Shown here: in pieces, positions 56,855 through 64,000 of the stretch
Position numbering within the stretch: the first letter of the stretch is position 1
Layout: every line of letters begins with the position of its first letter
Assembly (NCBI GenBank): GCA_029972225.1
Contig: CP124756.1
Span: 3,082,001-3,146,000 of the forward strand
DNA length: 64,000 nt
Direction: 5' to 3'
DNA from: Candidatus Thiothrix putei
Lineage (GTDB): Bacteria; Pseudomonadota; Gammaproteobacteria; Thiotrichales; Thiotrichaceae
Made by a program: the position numbers and the translations under genes
Notes under the pieces: model-generated
Told to the model about the DNA's origin: nothing
The model's input: the letters and a program-made list of their open reading frames with translations, nothing else
Databases searched by the model: none

Positions 56855-56880
56855 ATCGCCACTCACTGTTGGAGATAACA

Positions 56881-57336
56881 ATGGCAACTGATAATGTAAC
56901 CTATCTAACAAGAAAAGCTGCGCTGCCCGTTGATGGCATCGAGCCTTATATCCCTGAACCGGGCGAAGAGTACATGAACGAAAAGCAACTCGCGCATTTT
57001 CGTAACATTCTCGTCGCGTGGAAAAAATCCCTGATGGAAGAAGTCGATCGCACCGTCGATCACATGAAAGAAGACGCCACTAACTTTTCTGACCCAGCCG
57101 ATCGTGCTACTCAGGAAGAAGAGTTCGCCTTAGAACTGCGTGCGCGTGATCGAGAACGTAAACTGATCCGTAAAATCGAAAAGACCATTGCACGTCTGGA
57201 CGATGATGATTACGGCTACTGTGATGCGTGCGGGGTTGAAATTGGTTTGCAGCGTCTGGAAGTTCGCCCGACGGCTGAACTTTGCATCGACTGCAAAACC
57301 ACCCAGGAAATCAAAGAGAAGCAGATGGCGGTCTAA
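56881..57336 (+). CDS. dksA: RNA polymerase-binding transcription factor DksA
   Basis: 151 residues. It enters the secondary channel of RNA polymerase and acts with ppGpp in the stringent response. The coiled-coil tip is kept (SDPADRAT, with two Asp and the Ala). The zinc finger CDAC...CIDC has four Cys, so it is the zinc form. The end TTQEIKEKQMAV is typical. The ATG follows GGAGATAAC; the longer frame upstream is leader. gluQ follows closely, as in many gammaproteobacteria. Confidence 0.98.
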   Translation: MATDNVTYLTRKAALPVDGIEPYIPEPGEEYMNEKQLAHFRNILVAWKKSLMEEVDRTVDHMKEDATNFSDPADRATQEEEFALELRARDRERKLIRKIEKTIARLDDDDYGYCDACGVEIGLQRLEVRPTAELCIDCKTTQEIKEKQMAV

Positions 57337-57350
57337 AGGCACTGCAAACC

Positions 57351-58151
57351 TTGCTGACGATTGGTCGATTCGCCCCCTCACCCACTGGGCCATTGCATTT
57401 TGGCTCACTGGTCGCCGCCACCGCCAGTTATCTGGCGGCACGGCAGGCGCAAGGAAAATGGATACTGCGTATCGAAGACCTTGATAAACCCCGCGAACAA
57501 CCCGGTGCGGCGAATGCCATTATCCAAACCTTAGCCGACTACAGTTTTGAGTGGGATGGTGACATCCTTTACCAAAGTCAGCGCCAAGATGCTTACCATG
57601 CCGCACTGGCTACCCTGCACGAACACACTTATGCCTGCACCCGTTCCCGCAAGGGCTTACCAACCTTGCCAGCCATACGCTTGCGCACCCACGATGCTCC
57701 CATTTGTTTCAACGATGCCATACACGGGGAATATTGCCAGCGCTTAGCAAGCGAAGTAGGCGACTTTGTGCTACTACGTGCCGATGGCTTATTTGCTTAC
57801 CAACTCGCAGTCGTGGTGGATGATGCGTTTCAAGGTGTCAATCAAGTGGTACGTGGTGCTGACTTGCTGGACAACACGCCGCGTCAAATCTGGCTGCAAC
57901 AATTGCTGGGATTACCACAGCCGCATTACGCGCATGTGCCATTAGTGCTGAATGAATTCGGGCAAAAACTGAGTAAACAAAACCTTGCCCCCGCCCTTAA
58001 TACCAGCGAACGCTTGCAAACCTTGGTGGCTGCCCTGCGTTTTCTCAAGCAACCTTGCCCTGATGCTTGCGAATTTTCCAGCATCAATGCGTGTTGGGAT
58101 TGGGCAATCAGGCATTGGGATATAAATAACCTCCAACCTTCACAGGCATAA
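57351..58151 (+). CDS. gluQ: Glutamyl-Q tRNA(Asp) synthetase
   Basis: 266 residues, a truncated glutamyl-tRNA synthetase that puts glutamate on queuosine in tRNA(Asp). GRFAPSPTGPLHFGSLVAA holds the HIGH-like motif, LRIEDLDKPRE the glutamate site, and KLSKQNLAPAL the KMSKS-like loop. In E. coli a zinc is held by C-x-C and a later Tyr and Cys; here only one Cys (YACTRSR) remains and about 14 residues with the later ligands are missing. The start is a TTG just after dksA, 10 nt after AAAGG; a longer frame lies within dksA. Confidence 0.93.
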   Translation: MLTIGRFAPSPTGPLHFGSLVAATASYLAARQAQGKWILRIEDLDKPREQPGAANAIIQTLADYSFEWDGDILYQSQRQDAYHAALATLHEHTYACTRSRKGLPTLPAIRLRTHDAPICFNDAIHGEYCQRLASEVGDFVLLRADGLFAYQLAVVVDDAFQGVNQVVRGADLLDNTPRQIWLQQLLGLPQPHYAHVPLVLNEFGQKLSKQNLAPALNTSERLQTLVAALRFLKQPCPDACEFSSINACWDWAIRHWDINNLQPSQA

Positions 58152-58153
58152 AC

Positions 58154-58597
58154 ATGGCAAACAATCACTGGCGCACCTTCCCCCGCTGGATGCTCGAAGA
58201 GCATGAAATCGACCTGCTATTTAACGCGCAACTCGCAACCGGACGTGCCGCAGAAGTTACTGCCCGCATCCAGCGCGAACCCGCAACGCTGCAAGCAGTG
58301 CTGGCATTGCTAGGAAACCCTAACACAGCACTGAGTACCCGCATCGGCATTGGCGTAGTGATGGAAGATCTTGCAGGGTCTGATTTGCTCAAAAGCACCA
58401 TCGCAACACTGGGAAAACTAAGTCAGCACCCCAATGTCACGGTTCGTTCGGATGCTTGTCATTACTTGGGCTTGAGTGGCGATGCTCGTGCGCTTCCTTT
58501 TTTGCAAGCCTGCTTACATGATAAGGAAGCCGAAGTGCGTGAAGTGGCGGCTGATGCCTTGGCGACACTTACACCGGATAGCCCGCCAAACGGTTAA
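58154..58597 (+). CDS. HEAT-repeat protein
   Basis: 147 residues. Helical pairs with HEAT-type spacing: VTARIQREPATLQAVLALLG, then LGKLSQHPNVTVRSDACHYL, and LQACLHDKEAEVREVAADAL. The D-x-(E/V)-V-R at turns is characteristic. Such proteins are scaffolds; the partner is unknown. It is 2 nt after gluQ and its 3' end overlaps convergent phhB by 29 nt. Confidence 0.8.
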   Translation: MANNHWRTFPRWMLEEHEIDLLFNAQLATGRAAEVTARIQREPATLQAVLALLGNPNTALSTRIGIGVVMEDLAGSDLLKSTIATLGKLSQHPNVTVRSDACHYLGLSGDARALPFLQACLHDKEAEVREVAADALATLTPDSPPNG

Positions 58598-58862
58598 TCG
58601 CTTGTGCCAGCTCAATATCCTTGTGAGAAATACCGCCTGCATCGTGTGTGATCAGGCTAATTGCCAAGGTTTTGTACACATTGCACCATTCGGGGTGATG
58701 GTTCATGCGTTCCGCCACTAATGCGACTTGCGCCATAAAGCCGAAAGCTTCGACAAAATCGGCAAACGTCAGTACGCGATGCAATTTATTATCACGCAAT
58801 ACCCAACCGGGTAAGCCTTCCAAGATAACCGCCAGCGCTTCATCGTTTAATTTTTCAATCAT
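58569..58862 (-). CDS. phhB: Pterin-4a-carbinolamine dehydratase
   Basis: 97 residues. The active-site motif [16 protein letters not shown] and the end [19 protein letters not shown] are diagnostic. It dehydrates 4a-hydroxytetrahydrobiopterin after aromatic amino-acid hydroxylation. No phenylalanine hydroxylase gene is nearby, so it may serve another role such as molybdopterin or pterin turnover. Overlaps ispF by 8 nt. Confidence 0.94.
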   Translation of the reverse strand: MIEKLNDEALAVILEGLPGWVLRDNKLHRVLTFADFVEAFGFMAQVALVAERMNHHPEWCNVYKTLAISLITHDAGGISHKDIELAQAINRLAGYPV

Positions 58863-59333
58863 GGTTTACTCCTAATAACACCACCGCATGGGCTGCTACA
58901 CCCTCTTTGCGCCCGGTGAAACCTAATTTCTCAGTCGTGGTTGCTTTCACATTGACCTGCCCTAACTCACAGCCCAAATCAGCCGCAAGGTGTTCGCGCA
59001 TGGTCAAAATATGCGGTGCCATTTTAGGTGATTGCGCAATGATCGTGCTATCCAGATTGATAACCCCATAACCATGACTGCGCACCAACCCAACGACGTG
59101 CCGCAATAAAATTCGGCTGTCAATATTTTCATACGCTGCGGCAGTATCAGGGAAATGTTGCCCAATATCCCCCAGTGCCAGCGCCCCTAATAAGGCATCG
59201 CAAATGGCGTGTAACAACACATCGCCATCAGAATGCGCCTTAAATGCATGAGTATGCGGAATTTTTACCCCGCCCAGCACCAGATGATCACCTGTGGTAA
59301 AAGCGTGTACGTCGTAACCATGCCCAATCCGCA

Positions 59334-59337
<4 letters not shown>
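58855..59337 (-). CDS. ispF: 2-C-methyl-D-erythritol 2,4-cyclodiphosphate synthase
   Basis: 160 residues. It forms the cyclic diphosphate in the MEP isoprenoid pathway. The zinc residues lie in GHGYDVHAF and [37 protein letters not shown] is near the end. ispD, often adjacent, is absent here. The start overlaps the stop of the DUF2069 gene as ATGA. Confidence 0.97.
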
Positions 59338-60286
<949 letters not shown>

Positions 60287-60387
60287 TCAAATACCTTTTT
60301 GAGTTGCTGTGCAATCTAGCGGGATGCTGGCTTGGGTGCAAGTGGGGATGCAACAAACGCGGAAGACCTAAAGATGCATCATATGCT

Positions 60388-60417
60388 ACCATCATTATTG
60401 ATTAAAACTATGATGGT
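60388..60417. promoter_or_regulatory. Inverted repeat upstream of the GEVED protein gene
   Basis: ACCATCAT (60388-60395) and ATGATGGT (60410-60417) form a perfect 8-bp inverted repeat with a 14-bp spacer, in the 223-bp AT-rich gap between wrbA and the GEVED gene. A/T-rich sequence (TATAAATAATAATAA) follows at 60429. Either an operator or a leader hairpin. Confidence 0.4.
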
Positions 60418-60503
60418 GTTACAATAAGTATAAATAATAATAAAAACTGCATGGGCAAAACCAATTAAAGCCGAAAAATCATAATGATAACGGAACTAGA
60501 ATA

Positions 60504-63500
60504 ATGAACATTTCAATGCCTAAACGTCGCTATGCCAATGGATCGCTTGGTTTTTCCTTACAAATCTTGTTCGCATTATTGTTACTGACTGTGCTGACAG
60601 GGCAAGCATTTGCTGCCAACTGCACGGCGACTTACACACAAACCAGCACGGGCGGCAGCAACAATTACACCCTAACGTCGGGGCAATCACTCAAAATCGC
60701 CAGCGGTACGTATACCGGCACGGTAGAATTCGGCAGTGGTGCCAGCATTTGCGTGGAAACAGGGGCGACGTTCACGCCCGGCAATCTCAACAATGTGGCA
60801 GGCACCTTAACCAACTACGGCACGGCAAATTTACAGACATTTTCCTATAACAGCGGCACGGTTATCGACAACTACGGCACGCTCAGTTTTATTGGCGGCC
60901 TGAATACCAACGGCGCAATGACATTCCGCAACCGCGCCAATGCCACCATGACGATGGCAAACAGTTTTCAACTGGGCAATAACTCCACGTTTATTAACGA
61001 CGGATTAGTCATTGCGGCACAAGATTTCAATACCCAAAATGGCACAACACTGACCAATAATTACCGCTTGGAGATGGAGGGGAATTTCAACCCGGATGGT
61101 ACATTCAATAATTACGGACGGGTCTACGCTAAAAAGTTCATCAATATGAATTCTAATTCGACCATTACGAATTACTGCACATTTGTTTCGTATGATGGAT
61201 ATAACAATAACAGCCCACGAACCGCCAACTTTGGTACAATTCTGATCACACAAGCGAATGGCACACCGGGTGGTCCTTGGCAAAATAACCAAGAGTTTTA
61301 CAATGCCCCTAATGCCAAAATTGCAGGTGGTAATTTCACCAATAACAGCACATTTACCGGCGGCGGCTCCCTAATATTCTCTGGTTCAACCACCAACCAA
61401 GGACCTTTTAATGGGGATAGCGCAAGCAATAAAATTAATTTTTACGACGAAACGCAAACCAGCAATAAGTTTTTCGACAATCAAAACACCACGCCAACTA
61501 ACACCGTGCGTACTGCGTTTGTGCGTCCAACAGAACTGGATAGCCCAGAAACTTGCACCAGTAGTTATAGAAACTTTGCAAATCCCAATAGTTATGACTT
61601 TGGTGATGCGCCTGCCAGTTACGGCGATGCCAGCCATGTGATTGTCGCGGGTCTTAAATTAGGTACGAATGCGCCCGATTCAGAAAGTGCCAGTCAACCC
61701 ACTCACAACGCCAGTGGTGATGGCGCTGATGAAGATGGCGCACCCAAAGCGCCATCCAATAGCAGCATCACACGCTTTCCGTTGCTAAAACAAACCGATA
61801 CCAGCTATAGCAGCACTTTCAAAGTGACCAATACCACGGGAACCGCAGGTAAGCTCTACGGTTGGATCGACTTCGATAAAAACGGCACGTTTGAAGCGGA
61901 TGAGGCCACTTCGGTCAATGTTCCCACCGGCGCTAATGACAGCAGCGTTACCCTCAACTGGAGCAGCATCCCTGCGGATATTAAACCCGGTACAAGCTTT
62001 ATCCGCTTGCGCCTGACCACGGATACGGCGGTAACAACCAGCACCCCAACCGGCAATGCCAGCAATGGTGAAGTGGAAGATTTCCCCATTGCGATTGCAT
62101 TAAGCCTGCCCCCCAATAGCCCCAGCGTCAGTGTTACCAAAGGTACAACACCGACCTCATGCACCACCACCGTCTTTAGCGACAACTTTAATGATTTGAC
62201 CGGCGGACAGTATTTTGCAGAAAACCGTCCGGGCGCTACCCCGATACGTAACTGGGTAGCCAGTGGCGGTGGGGCAGACACCCGTAATCGCACAGATGGT
62301 ATGCACAATGCTACCCACGGCACATCTATTTACATGGATAGCGGAGCCATTCGGCGTATTTTTCCAGCCATACCCGATACGCCCAGTGTCGACAGTAACG
62401 GCGTGATCACTACCCCCCCAACAGCGCTTGAATTGCGCGACACTGCCGATGACTTAACACCCAACACAACCAGTGGTGATTCACACTGGGGGCCACTCCC
62501 ACCCAGCCTCTCGCGCACCCTCAACACGACAGTGGGGCAGCGCTATCGGTTGTATTTCGAATTATTGCCAGAAAATGATGGCAATGGCTGGCGTAACGGG
62601 ATGCTGCGGGTCGATACGCCCAGTGGTTCCGTACACTTGCAAACCCCCGCAGGCACTGGCAGTCCTTACCTCTATCAAGTGGATTTCACTGCCAATGCAG
62701 CGACCTCAACCATCAGCTTTGTCAACTACAGCCGCTTAGCGATTGACGACAACTGGTGTGATCCCCTGACAACAGCATGGTGTACAATTGATGGTTTAAG
62801 CACGACACCGAAAACCAGCGAACCCATGATTGATAACGTCGTGGTGGCGTTAGAATCTGCTTGTGTATCGACCAGTACGCAAGACTACGGTGATGCGCCT
62901 GCCTCATACGGCAACCCCAGCCATGTCATCACACCCAACCTGATGATTGGCAATCACGTTGATACCGAGAGTGGAGCGCTGCACAGCGTTAATGCGGATG
63001 GCGATGACAACAATGGCAGCACGGATGATGAAGATGGCTTGCATAATCCGGCAATTATTCCTACCACTCAGGGGCAAACGTACACCCTAACGACTTACGT
63101 CAAAAACGAGACCGGTTCAACCGCCTACCTGAGAGCTTATCTAGACTTTAACCGCGATGGTGACTTTCTGGATGCGGGAGAACAGGCTGATACCCAGCAT
63201 GTTTACTGGAACGGTTATTTTCAATCGACATTCACCGTTCCTGCTGGCACAACGGCGGGCACAACCTACGCCCGTTTACGCTTAAGCCAAACCAAATCAG
63301 AAGCGGAAGTATCCATCGGCTCGGCGACCAGCGGCGAAGTGGAAGATCACAAGCTAACGATTTCTGCTGGGCCTTTTTATGATTTCGGGGATTCCCCAGC
63401 CAGCTATGGCAGTGCTCGCCATACCATTCTGAACAGCTTGTTCTTAGGTGCAAACCGCCCAGACAGTGAAACAGCCAGCCAATACAGTTACAACGCTATC

Positions 63501-64000
63501 GGTGATGGTGTAGATGAGGATGGTGCACCCAAACAATACAATAATCCTACTATCACACTGTTCCCGATTTTAAAAATGACCGCTACCAGCTACAGTGTTG
63601 ACATTAGAACAACCAACACCACTGGCTCAGCAGGCAAACTGTATGGCTGGATAGATTTTGACAAGAGTGGCACATTTGATGCGGATGAAGCAGCTTCCGC
63701 CAACGTCGCTAATAACACCAATGGCACGGTGACACTAACCTGGAACAGTATTCCAACGGATATTAAGCTGGGTACAACATTTATCCGCTTGCGCCTGACG
63801 ACTGATCCAGCCGTTACCACCAGCACGCCAGCCAACAATGCCAATAATGGTGAAGTGGAAGACTTTCCGATTGCGGTGGCAATAGACGTGCCGCCGGATA
63901 GCCCCGATGTCACCATCGTGCGCGGTGACGGCCAAACCTGTAGCAGCACGATTTTCACCGACAACTTCGATGATTTAGCCAGCGAACAATATTTCGGCGC
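60504..64000 (+). CDS. Large secreted protein with GEVED domains (N-terminal part)
   Basis: 1165 codons without a stop, continuing past the right edge. A signal peptide (hydrophobic 18-32, cleavage after AFA at 37) is followed by a region to about residue 350, rich in Asn, Thr and Gly with NYGT repeats, likely a beta-solenoid. Then come domain units. GEVED units begin with DFGDAPASYG or close variants (residues 364, 794, 959) and hold DxDG-like loops such as DFDKNGTF and DFNRDGDF, which may bind calcium. Each ends GEVED (522, 944, 1116). Between them, about 559-790, is another beta-rich unit starting DNF.DL. Such proteins are surface or exported adhesin-like proteins; the ligand is unknown. 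Confidence 0.85.
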   Translation, partial: MNISMPKRRYANGSLGFSLQILFALLLLTVLTGQAFAANCTATYTQTSTGGSNNYTLTSGQSLKIASGTYTGTVEFGSGASICVETGATFTPGNLNNVAGTLTNYGTANLQTFSYNSGTVIDNYGTLSFIGGLNTNGAMTFRNRANATMTMANSFQLGNNSTFINDGLVIAAQDFNTQNGTTLTNNYRLEMEGNFNPDGTFNNYGRVYAKKFINMNSNSTITNYCTFVSYDGYNNNSPRTANFGTILITQANGTPGGPWQNNQEFYNAPNAKIAGGNFTNNSTFTGGGSLIFSGSTTNQGPFNGDSASNKINFYDETQTSNKFFDNQNTTPTNTVRTAFVRPTELDSPETCTSSYRNFANPNSYDFGDAPASYGDASHVIVAGLKLGTNAPDSESASQPTHNASGDGADEDGAPKAPSNSSITRFPLLKQTDTSYSSTFKVTNTTGTAGKLYGWIDFDKNGTFEADEATSVNVPTGANDSSVTLNWSSIPADIKPGTSFIRLRLTTDTAVTTSTPTGNASNGEVEDFPIAIALSLPPNSPSVSVTKGTTPTSCTTTVFSDNFNDLTGGQYFAENRPGATPIRNWVASGGGADTRNRTDGMHNATHGTSIYMDSGAIRRIFPAIPDTPSVDSNGVITTPPTALELRDTADDLTPNTTSGDSHWGPLPPSLSRTLNTTVGQRYRLYFELLPENDGNGWRNGMLRVDTPSGSVHLQTPAGTGSPYLYQVDFTANAATSTISFVNYSRLAIDDNWCDPLTTAWCTIDGLSTTPKTSEPMIDNVVVALESACVSTSTQDYGDAPASYGNPSHVITPNLMIGNHVDTESGALHSVNADGDDNNGSTDDEDGLHNPAIIPTTQGQTYTLTTYVKNETGSTAYLRAYLDFNRDGDFLDAGEQADTQHVYWNGYFQSTFTVPAGTTAGTTYARLRLSQTKSEAEVSIGSATSGEVEDHKLTISAGPFYDFGDSPASYGSARHTILNSLFLGANRPDSETASQYSYNAIGDGVDEDGAPKQYNNPTITLFPILKMTATSYSVDIRTTNTTGSAGKLYGWIDFDKSGTFDADEAASANVANNTNGTVTLTWNSIPTDIKLGTTFIRLRLTTDPAVTTSTPANNANNGEVEDFPIAVAIDVPPDSPDVTIVRGDGQTCSSTIFTDNFDDLASEQYFG
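61593..62103 (+). repeat. GEVED unit, copy 1
   Basis: About 170 codons from YDFGDAPASYG to GEVEDFPIAIA. Closely similar to the unit starting 1785 bp downstream, including DSESASQ, DEDGAPK, GKLYGWIDFDK and FIRLRLTTD. The distance is a whole number of codons. Confidence 0.85.
63378..63885 (+). repeat. GEVED unit, copy 2
   Basis: About 170 codons from YDFGDSPASYG to GEVEDFPIAVA. It matches copy 1 far better than it matches the unit at 62883-63360, which starts DYGDAPASYG and ends GEVEDHK. After it, DNFDDL at 63960 repeats DNFNDL at 62181, so the whole larger block seems to be repeated. Confidence 0.85.

Noticed and set aside
61856-62323. 155-codon minus-strand frame opposite the GEVED gene, with a similar one at 63590-63964
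   Set aside because: Their likeness to each other simply reflects the repeat in the sense gene; the sense frame is open across the whole region.
61593-63885. Regular repeats considered as a CRISPR array or insertion sequences
   Set aside because: The repeats are long, in frame and protein-coding with a period of about 1.78 kb. No spacer structure, terminal inverted repeats or transposase is present.

Overview
The window looks like chromosomal DNA of a sulfur-oxidising gammaproteobacterium, probably of the Thiotrichales and perhaps close to Thiothrix. This is inferred from gene content: a dsrS homologue beside a siroheme synthase, an Rnf complex followed by nth, gammaproteobacterial gene orders (lptD-surA-pdxA, accB-accC-prmA, efp-epmA, rng-yhdP-nit-tldD-pmbA) and a very large secreted protein with GEVED domains. 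No rRNA gene is present to fix the taxonomy. Coding density is high. There is no prophage, insertion sequence, integrase or CRISPR array.

Layout. 1-2411: the EF-P modification module, made of the start of epmB (cut by the window edge), efp and epmA, with a vapBC toxin-antitoxin pair between epmB and efp. 2446-5647: yajC-secD-secF. 5720-10211 (minus): proA followed by an unusual pair, an acetolactate-synthase-like ThDP enzyme and a glycosyltransferase-like protein. 10379-17002: rnfABCDGE-nth, a DUF1841 gene and a glycine-zipper lipoprotein. 17057-19136: a small exported protein, suhB and a lipoprotein. 19137-23313: recB and smpB. 23410-27542: a MoxR ATPase, a CobB-type sirtuin, tRNA-Ser(UGA), purM-purN and ppnP. 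27571-38305 (minus): one long housekeeping run in transcription order nadD, rsfS, rlmH, maf, rng, yhdP, nitrilase, tldD, pmbA. 38449-43665: dsrS, two small genes, cysG, an S24-like gene, a yffB-like gene and dapE, closely packed. 43704-48275: an AT-hook coiled-coil protein, then lptD, a shortened surA and pdxA. 48499-52563: a membrane-anchored protein, holA, a peptidoglycan-binding protein and a HerA-like ATPase. 52673-58597: aroQ-accB-accC-prmA, a DUF3426 gene, dksA, gluQ and a HEAT-repeat gene. 58569-60280 (minus): wrbA, a DUF2069 gene, ispF and phhB. 60504-64000: the first 1165 codons of the GEVED protein, which runs off the right edge.

How the genes work together. EpmA and EpmB install beta-lysine on EF-P. 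YajC-SecDF supports protein export. Rnf couples ferredoxin and NADH redox to an ion gradient, and its Fe-S proteins share an operon with the Fe-S enzyme Nth. CysG makes siroheme, the cofactor of sulfite reductases including DsrAB, and dsrS shares its apparent operon. LptD and the SurA-like protein act in outer-membrane biogenesis.

Most interesting points: a SurA reduced to its non-catalytic parts; the same short palindromic repeat inserted in two different reading frames in maf and recB; the ThDP enzyme-glycosyltransferase pair; the dsrS-siroheme operon with a cysteine-rich unknown and a probably inactive S24 domain; and a higher-order repeat of about 594 residues in the GEVED protein. All calls come from reading the sequence and remembered family features; no database search was possible.
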